Part shown: positions 25,532-35,478 of the stretch, piece after piece
How the letters are laid out: each line of letters opens with the position of its first letter
Numbering within the stretch: position 1 is the first letter of the stretch
Assembly: GCA_049658265.1 (NCBI GenBank)
Contig: JBASOM010000137.1
Coordinates: 1 to 52,087, forward strand
Direction: 5' to 3'
From: DTU063 sp001512695
Lineage (GTDB): Bacteria; Bacillota; Thermosediminibacteria; Thermosediminibacterales; Tepidanaerobacteraceae
DNA: 52,087 bases
The notes under the pieces: generated by a model
Seen by the model: only the letters and a program-made list of their open reading frames with translations
Told to the model about the DNA's origin: nothing
Databases searched by the model: none
Position numbers and translations under genes: made by a program

Positions 25532-26647
25532 TTACTTTACCAATTTTATTATCTCGGCTAATATTTTTTCAGCGGCATCTTCTATGGCCAAGTTTTTGCT
25601 GGCCATAGACATTTTATGTAAACAATGCTTGTCAAAAATGATAGATTCAATAGTGTCGAGTAAACTTTTCCCCGACAGTTTGTCTTCATCAATAATCACG
25701 GCAGCACCATTTCTCTCCATGAATTTTGCATTGAAATCCTGATGCTGATTTGCTGCGGTAGAAAGGGGAATAAGAATGGCAGGTTTTCCACAAACACTGA
25801 GTTCGGCTATACTAAGCGCTCCTGCCCTTGAAATAACCAGATCGGCGGCAGCATAGGCTTCCTGCATCTCATGGATATACGGCCTTAGAATAATATTTCC
25901 TAATTCCTCAGTGTCTATACCTTTTTTTGCCAAAAGGTTTCTTATCCTTTCGTAATGATTCTTGCCCGTAATATGTATTAACTGAAAGCTCGCAGCATCT
26001 TTTATTGCTTCAATAATATGACAAACAGCATCATTTATGCGTGCAGCACCCTGACTGCCTCCAAAACATAAAACCACGGGCAAATCCGGAGATAGGCCGA
26101 ATTTTTTTAAAGCCATAAGTCTGTTCCCTTTTGTGATTTCTTTTCTAACGGGATTGCCAGAAAGGAGAGTTTTTTCTTTGGGAAAGTATTTCATAGAATC
26201 GGGAAAACTTATAAAAATTTTATCGACGAAGCGTGACAGTATTTTGTTTGTAACGCCGGGAGTAACATTTTGTTCGTGGATGGCAGTAGGGATCCCCAAG
26301 ATAGAAGCAAAAAAAACGGCAGGGCCTGCTACATAACCCCCGGTCCCTATGACAATATCGGGTTTTTCCCTTTTTAATAAACCTATTGAATCCATGGCTC
26401 CATGGACTAATTCTTTAACAGAAATCAGGGTGTCTATTGATAGCTTGCGCCGAAACCCCCTCACCCTTATGGTTTTTAAGGGAAACCCCGCCTTTATGAC
26501 TAATTCTTTTTCAAGACCTCTTTCCGTTCCTATAAAGAGGATATCTGAATCGGGAAACGATTTACGGATTGCCTGTGCAATTGCTATAGCTGGATAAATA
26601 TGACCGCCGGTCCCGCCACCAGCAAGAATAACCTTTTTTGCTGGCAT
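25532..26647 (-). CDS. murG: UDP-GlcNAc--undecaprenyl-PP-MurNAc-pentapeptide transferase MurG
   Basis: Membrane-associated glycosyltransferase that converts lipid I to lipid II. It shows the GT-B signatures GGGTGGHIYPAIAIA near the N terminus, TGGYVAGP, HEQN and CFGGSQGA. GGAGG lies nine bases before the ATG at 26647 (371 residues). The gene begins one base after the ftsW stop. Confidence 0.96.
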   Translation of the reverse strand: MPAKKVILAGGGTGGHIYPAIAIAQAIRKSFPDSDILFIGTERGLEKELVIKAGFPLKTIRVRGFRRKLSIDTLISVKELVHGAMDSIGLLKREKPDIVIGTGGYVAGPAVFFASILGIPTAIHEQNVTPGVTNKILSRFVDKIFISFPDSMKYFPKEKTLLSGNPVRKEITKGNRLMALKKFGLSPDLPVVLCFGGSQGAARINDAVCHIIEAIKDAASFQLIHITGKNHYERIRNLLAKKGIDTEELGNIILRPYIHEMQEAYAAADLVISRAGALSIAELSVCGKPAILIPLSTAANQHQDFNAKFMERNGAAVIIDEDKLSGKSLLDTIESIIFDKHCLHKMSMASKNLAIEDAAEKILAEIIKLVK

Positions 26648-26648
26648 T

Positions 26649-27746
26649 TTAAGCAACCTCCGCGTATCTGGAAATATTTAATAAAATTCCAATTTGACAC
26701 ATGGTTATCGTAAGGGAAGAGCCACCGTAGCTTATGAAGGGAAGCGGCATACCCGTCACCGGTACCGATGCGGTTACTACGGCTACATTTATCAAAAATT
26801 GTAAAGCTATAAGAGTGGTTATGCCGGTTGCCAAAAGCTTTCCGAACATATCCGGTGCAGCCATCGCCGTCCTGTAGCCCCTCCAGATAAAAAACATAAA
26901 GGCTATTATTACAAAGGCTGCACCTATAAACCCAAGTTCCTCTCCGATAACCGAAAAAATAAAATCGGTTTGAGGCTCTGGAAGATAAAAAAATTTTTGC
27001 CTACTCTGACCGATGCCTACGCCTATCAATCCGCCTGAACCCAAGGCGTATAGTGATTGGATTATATGGTATCCCTCTTCACTTGGGTTTTTCCATGGGT
27101 CTATAAAAGATAGTATGCGCTTTAGTCTATAAGGTTTGCTCAATGCCAGCATAACTGCCAAGGCAGAGCCTGCAGCCCCCAAGCCGATCATATGGGCCAT
27201 TTTAGCACCACCTACGAACAGCATTACAAGTGTAGTCATTCCGATGAGCACCGTGGCACTCAGGTGCGGCTCCTTCAAAATCAAGGCGCAAACAGCTCCC
27301 ATTACCAATAAAAATGGCAACAATCCCTTGAAAAAAGATTGGACCTTGTCCCCTTTTCGTTCCAATCCACAGGAAAGATATATGATCATCCCTAGCTTTG
27401 CAACTTCAGAGGGCTGTAATGTCAAAGCTCCTATGCCTATCCAGCGGCGAGCTTCGTTGACTTTCTTACCGATTCCGGGAATCAGCACCAGCACCAGCAG
27501 CAAAAACATGATAAAAACGATTAGTTTTTCATGTTTTTTTATCTTCCAGTAGTCATAATTCATAAAAAATACCATTGCTACAAAGCCCAAGAGGGACCAG
27601 AGCAACTGTCTTTTAAAAAAATAAAAACTATCGTTATAAAAATAATACGCCCTCACGCTGCTAGAACTAAACACCATTATCATACCGAAACATACCAGTA
27701 TGAGGACCGTAAAGAGTATGGCAAAATCCGGTGGCCTCCGGGACAC
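26649..27746 (-). CDS. ftsW: SEDS-family lipid II polymerase FtsW/SpoVE
   Basis: A polytopic membrane glycosyltransferase (about ten membrane segments) that polymerises lipid II at the septum or forespore together with a class B PBP. Family motifs include RRWIGIGALTLQPSEVAKL, PDFIFSVIGEELGFIG and PLPFISYGGSS. The likely start is GTG 27746, eight bases after AAGGAG (365 residues). It is the only SEDS gene here. With spoVD in the same cluster it could serve vegetative division, cortex synthesis, or both. Confidence 0.94.
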   Translation of the reverse strand: MSRRPPDFAILFTVLILVCFGMIMVFSSSSVRAYYFYNDSFYFFKRQLLWSLLGFVAMVFFMNYDYWKIKKHEKLIVFIMFLLLVLVLIPGIGKKVNEARRWIGIGALTLQPSEVAKLGMIIYLSCGLERKGDKVQSFFKGLLPFLLVMGAVCALILKEPHLSATVLIGMTTLVMLFVGGAKMAHMIGLGAAGSALAVMLALSKPYRLKRILSFIDPWKNPSEEGYHIIQSLYALGSGGLIGVGIGQSRQKFFYLPEPQTDFIFSVIGEELGFIGAAFVIIAFMFFIWRGYRTAMAAPDMFGKLLATGITTLIALQFLINVAVVTASVPVTGMPLPFISYGGSSLTITMCQIGILLNISRYAEVA

Positions 27747-27759
27747 ATATATCACTCCT

Positions 27760-29115
27760 TCAGGTTTTCAAAGAATATACTGCCTCTTTAAAAATTCGTC
27801 CCCTTTCTTCAAAGCTCTCAAACATATCCCAACTGGCACAAGCAGGAGATAAGAGCACCACATCGCCGGGCGTCGCGGCACTATATGCAAGTTTTACGGC
27901 CTGCTGCAGGGAATCAGTTTTTTGAATGTCATAAAAACCCTGTTTTTTGGCAGCATCCTCTATAACGTCGGCAGTATCCCCTATGAGAATCAGCTTTTTA
28001 ACCTTTCCGCTAAAAGCCCTGATGAAATCCGTGTAATCACTTTTTTTATCGTAACCACCGGCAATGAGGACGATGGGTTCATTTAAAGCTTCTATGGCCT
28101 TTTGAGCCGAATGTGGATTTGTAGCTTTTGAGTCGTTAATAAATTTGACTTGACCAATTTCGGCAACAAACTCCAGTCTATGCTCTACGCCATGAAAGTC
28201 CTTTAGAGTCTCGGCTACATTGTTCAAATTGATCCGGCAAATCCACGCCACACAAGCTGCTGCTAAGGCATTCTCAAGGTTGTGGCTTCCTTTTATCCCC
28301 AGCTCTTCAGCCTTAAGCAGGGGATATATCTTGCCGTTTTCCCTTATTACTATTACACCGTTTTTTACATAAATTCCGCGGGAAAGCTCTTCCTTTTGGC
28401 TAAAGAACATAGTCTTGGCCTTTATCCTCTTAATAAAAGACCTGACAATTGGGTCATCATAGTTCAACACCGCATAGTCTTCTTCAGTTTGGTTTTCAAA
28501 AATCCTAGCCTTGGTTTCAATATAATTTTCAAAAGTCTTGTGACGGTTTAAGTGGTCTTCGCTGATATTTAATATTACGCTTATTTTAGGCTTAAAATGC
28601 ATGATATTTTCCAACTGAAAACTGCTAACTTCCACTATCAAGAAGTCCTTTGCCTCGGCTTTTTCAACTTCCCTGACTAACGGAATGCCTATGTTGCCTG
28701 CCAAAGTAATATTTTTGCCCTCATTTTTAAAGATTTCGCCGATTAAAGTTGTTGTTGTTGTTTTACCATTAGTGCCTGTAACTGCAATTATCGGGGCTTT
28801 TGCAAACCAAAAGCCCAGTTCCAATTCACTGATTATGGGTATATCTCTCTTTCTGGCTTCATCCAAAATGTTTATATCACTCGGAACACCGGGGCTAAGA
28901 ACTATCAGGTCGCATCCATTTAAAAGGCTCAGCGGATGTTCTCCAAAGACTAACTGTGCCCCTTTTGATTCCAAAGCGGCAATATCTTTCAATTCTCCCT
29001 TGCTCTTCATGTCGCTGGCGGTTACTTTCGCCCCTAGGTTTATCAATTCTATGGCAGCAGCAATCCCGCTCCTGGCTAGTCCTAATATCAGCACGTTTTT
29101 CCCCTTCAGTTCCAC
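27760..29115 (-). CDS. murD: UDP-N-acetylmuramoyl-L-alanine--D-glutamate ligase MurD
   Basis: Adds D-Glu to UDP-MurNAc-L-Ala. It has N-terminal VLILGLARSGIAAA, ATP loop VTGTNGKTTTTTL, then VEVSSFQLE, SEDHLNRH, IKGSHNLENALAA and INDSKATNPHS. At 451 residues it is full length. The start is a GTG nine bases after AAGGGGA. It follows mraY after a 46-base gap and precedes ftsW. Confidence 0.96.
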   Translation of the reverse strand: MELKGKNVLILGLARSGIAAAIELINLGAKVTASDMKSKGELKDIAALESKGAQLVFGEHPLSLLNGCDLIVLSPGVPSDINILDEARKRDIPIISELELGFWFAKAPIIAVTGTNGKTTTTTLIGEIFKNEGKNITLAGNIGIPLVREVEKAEAKDFLIVEVSSFQLENIMHFKPKISVILNISEDHLNRHKTFENYIETKARIFENQTEEDYAVLNYDDPIVRSFIKRIKAKTMFFSQKEELSRGIYVKNGVIVIRENGKIYPLLKAEELGIKGSHNLENALAAACVAWICRINLNNVAETLKDFHGVEHRLEFVAEIGQVKFINDSKATNPHSAQKAIEALNEPIVLIAGGYDKKSDYTDFIRAFSGKVKKLILIGDTADVIEDAAKKQGFYDIQKTDSLQQAVKLAYSAATPGDVVLLSPACASWDMFESFEERGRIFKEAVYSLKT

Positions 29116-29161
29116 TTTCTGATTTCCCCTTTCTCTATTTCCTAAGGTATTACTCGAAAAG

Positions 29162-30112
29162 CTACATAAACATCATTAAAGCAAGAATACCTGCAATTAA
29201 GGTAATCAACCAAAAAGTATGAACTACCTTCCGCTCGCTCCATCCGCACAATTCGAAATGGTGGTGAATGGGGCTCATCTTAAGTATTCTTTTTCCGGTG
29301 AATTTAAAAGAAAGTACCTGCAAGATAACCGAAAGAGTTTCGATTATGAATATAATGCCGATGATTGCAAGAAAAAGATGACTTCGGGATAACACTGTTA
29401 TGGCTGCCAGGGCACCACCTAAGCCCAAAGAACCAGTGTCGCCCATGAAAACCCTTGCAGGATGGCGGTTGAACAACAGAAACCCCAAGCATCCTCCCGT
29501 TACGGCAGAACTAAAAATGGCCAGATTTAAGTTGCTTTGTGCTAAAAGGGCCGTATAAAAAAATGCAATTATCGCAATGATTCCCGAAACAAGTCCGTCT
29601 AATCCATCTGTAAGATTTACGCTGTTTACCGTGCCCAATATGAGAAAGACAGTAAAGGGAATGTAGAATAATCCAAGATCGAGTCTTAGGTGATGAAGGG
29701 GAATGATTATTTCTGTGGGCTTAGCATAGTATGCAAATATATAAATCATCAGACCCGCAGAGAGCAAAAGTTGAAATAGTAGTTTTTGATTAGCTCTAAG
29801 GCCTAAAGACCGTTTTTTGCTGATCTTTATAAAATCATCAGCAAAACCTATTAGCCCAAATCCCGTAATAATAAAAATAAGCGCAACAGTGTCCACATTA
29901 ATATCTGAAAACAAAAGTGTTGCCAGTGCGATGGCGGGGATGAAAATAATGCCGCCCATAGTGGGAGTCCCCATTTTTTTCAAGTGACTCTGGGGACCAT
30001 CATCTCTAACCCTTTGTCCAAATTTGAGTTTGTCCAATACCGGTATTAATAATATGCCCAATACAGCGGTAATAATAAATGAGACTAGAGCTGTAATAAA
30101 TTGCACACCCAA
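29162..30112 (-). CDS. mraY: Phospho-MurNAc-pentapeptide transferase MraY
   Basis: Integral membrane enzyme that makes lipid I from UDP-MurNAc-pentapeptide and undecaprenyl phosphate. Ten membrane segments are predicted over 316 residues. The catalytic motifs are FADDFIKI, NLTDGLDGL with the Asp pair, GDTGSLGLGG and the terminal PIHHHFELCGWSE. The start is a TTG six bases after GGGGGT; a GTG two codons later is also possible. The gene begins one base after the murF stop. Confidence 0.95.
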   Translation of the reverse strand: MGVQFITALVSFIITAVLGILLIPVLDKLKFGQRVRDDGPQSHLKKMGTPTMGGIIFIPAIALATLLFSDINVDTVALIFIITGFGLIGFADDFIKISKKRSLGLRANQKLLFQLLLSAGLMIYIFAYYAKPTEIIIPLHHLRLDLGLFYIPFTVFLILGTVNSVNLTDGLDGLVSGIIAIIAFFYTALLAQSNLNLAIFSSAVTGGCLGFLLFNRHPARVFMGDTGSLGLGGALAAITVLSRSHLFLAIIGIIFIIETLSVILQVLSFKFTGKRILKMSPIHHHFELCGWSERKVVHTFWLITLIAGILALMMFM

Positions 30113-30113
30113 C

Positions 30114-31499
30114 TTAAGACCCCCTGACTAAAAGCTCAGTAATCTGCTCCAACTTCATACCTCTTGAAGCTTTCACTAGAACTATATCACAGTCTTCCAC
30201 TAGTCCTATAATCTCTGCTGAGGCCTGTTCAAGGGCTTTGAATGCATGGACACAGTTAACGTCAATTTTGCCTTCCAATGCACCCTTCTTAATGTCTTCA
30301 GAAAAGCTGCCTATGGCAACAATCATGTCAGCTTTTTTCGCCGCATACTTGCCGATCTCAAAATGGGCGCTGCTTGCAATATTGCCTAATTCCAGCATAT
30401 CACCTAATATGGCGGCTTTTTTCTTATCCCTACCCCTTTGTTCTAAATAATCAAGGGCAGCTTTCATGGAATCTGGGCTGGCATTGTACGCATCGTCAAT
30501 GACCTCGGCTCCAAAAAAGGATTGCTTCAATTGAAGCCTCATTTCCGGCAGCTTCAGCTTTTTAAGTCCCGCCTGTATCTCTTCTTTGCTAAGACCCATT
30601 TCAAAACCTACTGCTATAGCTGCCAAAGCATTATTTACATTGTGAACTCCCGGCAATGAGACCGTAAAAGTCGCCTCTCCATAGCAACCGTATACGTCAA
30701 ACTTAATTTCATCGTCATCCGAAACAATATTTTTTGCCCTGATATCTCCGGCCTCCCTGCCGAAGAACACAGTTTTAGGTACAATCCCTTCCTTTGCCCT
30801 CCACAATTCTGCGCTGTCAGCATTGAGCACCGCTATGTCTTTTCCTGTAAGTGGCTCAAGTATTTCCATCTTTGCCTGCGCGATTTTCTCCCTGCTTCCC
30901 AGTTTTTCTATGTGCGTCACTCCAATGTTTGTTATGACGGCCACTTTTGGTTTTACGACATTAGCTAATCTGCGGATTTCTCCCAGGCCGCTCATACCCA
31001 TCTCAACTACCCCTATATCGTGACATTCGTCCAACAGGAACATAGTAAGGGGGACCCCGATTTCATTGTTTAAATTTCCCGGTGTTTTTAAAACTCTGAA
31101 CCTGCTTTTTAGTACCTCAGCAATCATCTCTTTAGTGGTAGTCTTACCTACACTGCCGGTTACAGCAACAAAGGGTATGGGAAAAAGCGCCCTGTAATAG
31201 GCGGCTAAATCTAGCAATGCCAGTTGAGTGTTGTCAACAAAGATAACTTTATCGCCAGGTAGAGCCTTTACTTTCTCCCTTTTGCTTTCCTCGCAAAGGA
31301 CAGCTGTTGCCCCTTTTTCAAAGGCCTGTCTTATGAAATCGTGACCGTCAAAGTTTGGTCCTTCCAAGGGGATGAACAAGTCATTTTCTCTTATCGTTCT
31401 GGAATCCGTTGAGACGCCTTTAATTAGTATATCAAAGTGTTTGCCTGAATATTTGCCTCGGGTTGCCTCTATGACTTCTCTAAGGTTTAATGTTTTCAT
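30114..31499 (-). CDS. murF: UDP-MurNAc-tripeptide--D-Ala-D-Ala ligase MurF
   Basis: Adds the D-Ala-D-Ala dipeptide to the UDP-MurNAc tripeptide. It shows the N-terminal STDSRTI motif, ATP loop VTGSVGKTTTKEM, NLNNEIGVPL, NIGVTHIEKLGS and DDAYNASPDSMKAAL. The start is the ATG at 31499, six bases after GGAGGAG; an upstream ATG at 31517 lies before this site. It overlaps the end of murE by 20 bases. Confidence 0.95.
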   Translation of the reverse strand: MKTLNLREVIEATRGKYSGKHFDILIKGVSTDSRTIRENDLFIPLEGPNFDGHDFIRQAFEKGATAVLCEESKREKVKALPGDKVIFVDNTQLALLDLAAYYRALFPIPFVAVTGSVGKTTTKEMIAEVLKSRFRVLKTPGNLNNEIGVPLTMFLLDECHDIGVVEMGMSGLGEIRRLANVVKPKVAVITNIGVTHIEKLGSREKIAQAKMEILEPLTGKDIAVLNADSAELWRAKEGIVPKTVFFGREAGDIRAKNIVSDDDEIKFDVYGCYGEATFTVSLPGVHNVNNALAAIAVGFEMGLSKEEIQAGLKKLKLPEMRLQLKQSFFGAEVIDDAYNASPDSMKAALDYLEQRGRDKKKAAILGDMLELGNIASSAHFEIGKYAAKKADMIVAIGSFSEDIKKGALEGKIDVNCVHAFKALEQASAEIIGLVEDCDIVLVKASRGMKLEQITELLVRGS

Positions 31500-32949
31500 C
31501 TGATGCTCCTCCGCCATATAAGAACTCTTTTGCTATCTCTCTATCATCAAAGTGTATCTTCTTATCGCCTATAATCTGATAAGTTTCATGGCCCTTTCCC
31601 GCAATGAGCACCGCATCGCCTTTCTTAGCTATGCTCAAAGCTGCTTTAATTGCCTCTTGCCTATCAGGAATTTTCATATAGTTTTTGCCAACCGCTCCCT
31701 TTTCAATTTCCCGGATAATGGCTTCCGGATCCTCGCCCCTGGGATTATCCGATGTAATAATAGTGAAATCTGATAGCTCTGTCGATATTTTGCCCATTAT
31801 AGGCCTTTTGCCCCTGTCTCTGTCTCCGCCACATCCGAAAACTGTAATTATCCTCCCCTTGCTAAACTCCCTCATAGTATAAAGCACATTTTTTAAGCCG
31901 TCCGGTTTATGGGCATAATCCACAATGACAATTATGCCCCGATCGTTTTTTATAAGTTCAAACCTACCCGGCACCCCTTCAACATTCTGCAAGGCTTTTA
32001 TTAAACTGTCCATGGCAAAGCCGAGAGAAATCCCGGCGGCTAAGGCTGCCAGCGAGTTGTATACGCTAAAAAGACCGGGCACACCGTAAGATACAGAATA
32101 CTTCTTATCTTTATAAATGAGATCGTAAAAAACCCCTTTGCTGCTTTGCCTTACATTTTGTGCTATTAAGTCGGCTGAATTTTCTATACCGAAAGTCAAT
32201 GCGGGAACGTTTATAGCATCGAGTAGCTTCTTACCGCTATCATCGTCGATATTAATTACTGCCCGTTTAGATTGTTGAAAGAGTTTTTGTTTTGAAGAGA
32301 AATAGTCTTCAAAGCTTTTATGAAAATCCAGATGATCTCGCGTGAGATTGGTAAATACTCCTACTTGAAATTGCAAGCCTTCCACCCGATGAAGTTTCAG
32401 CGAGTGAGAGGACACCTCCATAACCACATAATCCACGTTATGCTCCAGCATCTGTAAAAAGAGCTGATTTAGCTCCAAAGCCCCGGGAGTGGTAAAAGAT
32501 GTAGGAAGTTGTTTATCGTTTATAACGTTGGCTATGGTGCCGATCAGTCCCGACCTTGCCCCTACTTCATTTAGCATGGCCCTTATTAGGTAGGTTGTTG
32601 TGGTTTTGCCGCTGGTTCCCGTAACTCCGATAAGCTTTAATTTATCAGCGGGGAAGCCGTAAAACCATGCAGAACTTTTTGCCAAAGCTTTTCGGCTGTT
32701 TTTCACCCTAATATACGTTATATCATTTGTAAAATGAAGTGATTTTTCACCAATTACAGCTTTAGCTCCGAACTTTATTGCATCATGTATAAAATCGTGG
32801 CCATCAAAATTCTCGCCGGTCACTGCCACAAAGAGCGCCCCATTCTTTGCGCATCTTGAATCATCCACTACCGAATTTACTTTCACATCCAGAGGACCTT
32901 CTACAGAAATTAGACCAGGTAGAATCTTTATTAATTCACAGATATTCAT
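31480..32949 (-). CDS. murE: UDP-MurNAc-L-Ala-D-Glu--meso-DAP ligase MurE
   Basis: Adds the third stem-peptide residue. ATP loop VTGTSGKTTTTYL, then TTPGALELNQLF, MEVSSHSLKLHRV, TNLTRDHLDFH and VDYAHKPDGL. The specificity motif SDNPRGEDP, with DNPR, is that of meso-diaminopimelate-adding enzymes rather than lysine enzymes, so the cell wall should be DAP type. At 489 residues it is full length. GAGGG lies about four bases before the ATG. spoVD ends 66 bases upstream. Confidence 0.96.
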   Translation of the reverse strand: MNICELIKILPGLISVEGPLDVKVNSVVDDSRCAKNGALFVAVTGENFDGHDFIHDAIKFGAKAVIGEKSLHFTNDITYIRVKNSRKALAKSSAWFYGFPADKLKLIGVTGTSGKTTTTYLIRAMLNEVGARSGLIGTIANVINDKQLPTSFTTPGALELNQLFLQMLEHNVDYVVMEVSSHSLKLHRVEGLQFQVGVFTNLTRDHLDFHKSFEDYFSSKQKLFQQSKRAVINIDDDSGKKLLDAINVPALTFGIENSADLIAQNVRQSSKGVFYDLIYKDKKYSVSYGVPGLFSVYNSLAALAAGISLGFAMDSLIKALQNVEGVPGRFELIKNDRGIIVIVDYAHKPDGLKNVLYTMREFSKGRIITVFGCGGDRDRGKRPIMGKISTELSDFTIITSDNPRGEDPEAIIREIEKGAVGKNYMKIPDRQEAIKAALSIAKKGDAVLIAGKGHETYQIIGDKKIHFDDREIAKEFLYGGGASDENIKP

Positions 32950-33015
32950 AGTAACCCTCTTTTTTTATTCTGATGTCAAATCTATTTTAACTGTTGCTGA
33001 ATCTAATTTCAAATC

Positions 33016-35091
33016 TCATGGTTTCTGAGAAAACTCAACTTTGACTGTAGTCCCTAAACCTACTTCTGCTTCTGCCGGTGGATTTTGTTTTACTGCATAC
33101 CCGCTCCCTTCTATTTCGATGTTTAGGCCGATGGCATGTATGATGTCGGTAGCCTCTTTGATTGTTCTGCCCGTCAAATCAGGGACAGTCACGGGATCTT
33201 TATTTGTGCGGGAATCGGACAATTTAAGCAGTACTACAGTGTTTTTCTTTACTTCCGCCCCCGGCATGGGCACCTGTTCAGTCACTACATAGCCTTCCCC
33301 CTCAATCCGGACCGACAAACCGTTCTGCATTAATATCTTCCTTGCATCCTCGACATACAGGTTGCGCAAGTCAGGGACCGCAACATGTTCTCTTTCTTCT
33401 ACCTGCTCAATATTGGGTTCTATGCCCAGATAGTTTAGAGAATCAGCCATCACTTTCTGAAAAACCGGCCCAGCAATTGTTCCACCGTATATTAGCCCTC
33501 CGGTAGGTTCATCTATTATGACCAAAATGGCAAGTTTGGGGTCATCAACCGGTGCAAAACCCATATAAGAGACTACGTATTTTCCAGGAGAATATTTCTC
33601 CGCCGTACCAGTCTTGCCGGCAACTCTAAAGCCTTCTACCTTGCCCCTTCCTCCGGTCCCGTTGGTGACGACGCTTTCAAGAATCTTTTTCATTTCCTGG
33701 GCGGTTTCATATGACACGACCTGACGCAGGGGAGCTGGGGAAAACTCTTGGACCGTGTTTCCCTCTTTATCCACTATAGCTTTTGCCACATGGGGCTGGA
33801 CTAGTTTACCGTCGTTGGCAATGGTGGAAAGTGCCGTAATGAGCTGTACAGGCGTCACAGATATTCCCTGGCCAAAAGTAATTGTGGCAAGTTCAACCGG
33901 CCCAACTTTCGATGGGTCTAAAATGCCTCGGGCTTCCCCCGGCAAATCGATTCCGGTCACCTCCCCGAAACCGAAACCCTTAATGTACTTCATAAACCTA
34001 TCCTTGCCGAGTTTCATTCCCAGTTCTACAAAGCCGGGATTACACGAATTTTCAAGCAATTGAATAAAGGTTTGGCTTCCGTGGCCCCCATGATACCAAC
34101 AACCTATTCTGACTCCCGAAACCATAGCATAGCCGGGATCGTAAAACTTATCCTCGGGTCTTGCTACACCTTCCTCCAGGGCAGCCGACGCAGTTACTAT
34201 CTTAAAAGTGGAACCAGGCTCGTAAACATCTGATACAGCTGCATTTCGCCAGAGTATCTGAGAAAACTCGCCGTAATTATTCGGATCATAATCGGGTTTA
34301 TTTGTCATGGCCAGTATTTCACCCGTCTTAGGATCCATCACTATAATTGTTCCCCTTTTGGCATTGTGCTCGGCGAGGGCTTTCTCAAGTTCCCTTTCAG
34401 CAATGTGCTGGATAATTTTATCAATTGTAAGTACTAAATCTAAACCATCTTCGGGGGGTATGTATTTGTCGACTCCAAAAGGTAGTTTTCTGCTCAAAGC
34501 ATCTTTTTCGGAAACTATCCTGCCGGGAGTCCCTTTAAGATACTTTTCATAGACCAATTCTATACCATCGAGACCCTGACTGTCTATACCGGTAAATCCC
34601 AACACATGGGAGCATAGATTCCTTTCGGGATAAAATCTCTTATGCTCCTTTGTAAAATAGATGCCGCTAAGTTTTAGATTCCTTACTGTCTCCGATTCCT
34701 CCTCAGTTATCTTGCGCTTTATGTATATGGCACCTTTTTTCTTGTTTTTAGCCTCTCTTAATGTCTCCTCAAGTTCTTCCCGGTCCATATTTAAAGCGGT
34801 AGACAGTAAATTTGCTGTTGTTTCTATGTCTTTAATGTCTGGCGGGCTTGCCACTACTGTGTCCACTGTAGCACTAATGGCCAGAGGATTTTTATTTCTA
34901 TCATATACAGTTCCCCGTTTTGGTTCGACGGGCACATCACTTGTCCATTGGTTAAGTGCCCGCTCTTTAAGTTCATCTCCCCGAACAAACTGTATCCAGA
35001 AGACACGTCCTAATAAAAGAAAACTGAAAATCAATGAAAATAAAAGGAGTATAATCAATCTCCTTTTAATAAGCTGTTGAGGAACCGTCAT
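33016..35091 (-). CDS. spoVD: Class B penicillin-binding protein SpoVD/PBP2
   Basis: Transpeptidase for septal or cortex peptidoglycan. One membrane anchor (residues 10-30), then the dimerisation domain, then the transpeptidase with Ser294 in STFK, SCN at 349-351 and KTG at 493-495. Two PASTA domains follow (about 563-628 and 634-691), each starting VPDL. The length and PASTA pair fit SpoVD rather than a plain FtsI. It is the only PBP in the cluster, so it may also act in vegetative division unless another copy exists elsewhere. The ribosome site is weak (GGGTG). Confidence 0.94.
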   Translation of the reverse strand: MTVPQQLIKRRLIILLLFSLIFSFLLLGRVFWIQFVRGDELKERALNQWTSDVPVEPKRGTVYDRNKNPLAISATVDTVVASPPDIKDIETTANLLSTALNMDREELEETLREAKNKKKGAIYIKRKITEEESETVRNLKLSGIYFTKEHKRFYPERNLCSHVLGFTGIDSQGLDGIELVYEKYLKGTPGRIVSEKDALSRKLPFGVDKYIPPEDGLDLVLTIDKIIQHIAERELEKALAEHNAKRGTIIVMDPKTGEILAMTNKPDYDPNNYGEFSQILWRNAAVSDVYEPGSTFKIVTASAALEEGVARPEDKFYDPGYAMVSGVRIGCWYHGGHGSQTFIQLLENSCNPGFVELGMKLGKDRFMKYIKGFGFGEVTGIDLPGEARGILDPSKVGPVELATITFGQGISVTPVQLITALSTIANDGKLVQPHVAKAIVDKEGNTVQEFSPAPLRQVVSYETAQEMKKILESVVTNGTGGRGKVEGFRVAGKTGTAEKYSPGKYVVSYMGFAPVDDPKLAILVIIDEPTGGLIYGGTIAGPVFQKVMADSLNYLGIEPNIEQVEEREHVAVPDLRNLYVEDARKILMQNGLSVRIEGEGYVVTEQVPMPGAEVKKNTVVLLKLSDSRTNKDPVTVPDLTGRTIKEATDIIHAIGLNIEIEGSGYAVKQNPPAEAEVGLGTTVKVEFSQKP

Positions 35092-35114
35092 TTATTTTTC
35101 ACCCACATCCACTC

Positions 35115-35477
35115 TTATTTCGAATTTAAATATATGAATTGTCTGTTGTCCGGTTCTTTCATATTTAATTTGTTTATGGCAATATCTTCAATTCGAGCTA
35201 TGGATTTGAGACTGGCTATTTCCACCCTTAAACGCTCATTCTGCATACTGATATCTTCAATTTCGGACTGCAGTTTTTCAATTCTGTACTGATACTCGGT
35301 AATGACGGAAAATCTGTACAAAACCGCAAAAAGCAAAAGGGCAATAACAGCAAGCCTTAATATGTACCGCAATTTGTGATTTGAATGGCTTTTTTGCTGT
35401 CGCCTGTGTATTTCGCGCTGATATGCTTCTTCCCTATAAAAACTTCTCCTCTGTAATTCCCTTTCAGCTACTACCAC
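35115..35477 (-). CDS. ftsL: Cell division protein FtsL
   Basis: A short bitopic divisome protein of 120 residues. It has a basic Gln/Arg-rich cytoplasmic part, one membrane helix (LRLAVIALLLFAVLYRFSVI) and a coiled coil (YRIEKLQSEIEDISMQNERL). Sequence conservation in this family is poor, so the call rests on topology and its fixed place between rsmH and the PBP gene. The start is probably GTG 35477, eight bases after AAAGGG, one base after the rsmH stop. Confidence 0.85.
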   Translation of the reverse strand: MVVAERELQRRSFYREEAYQREIHRRQQKSHSNHKLRYILRLAVIALLLFAVLYRFSVITEYQYRIEKLQSEIEDISMQNERLRVEIASLKSIARIEDIAINKLNMKEPDNRQFIYLNSK

Positions 35478-35478
35478 T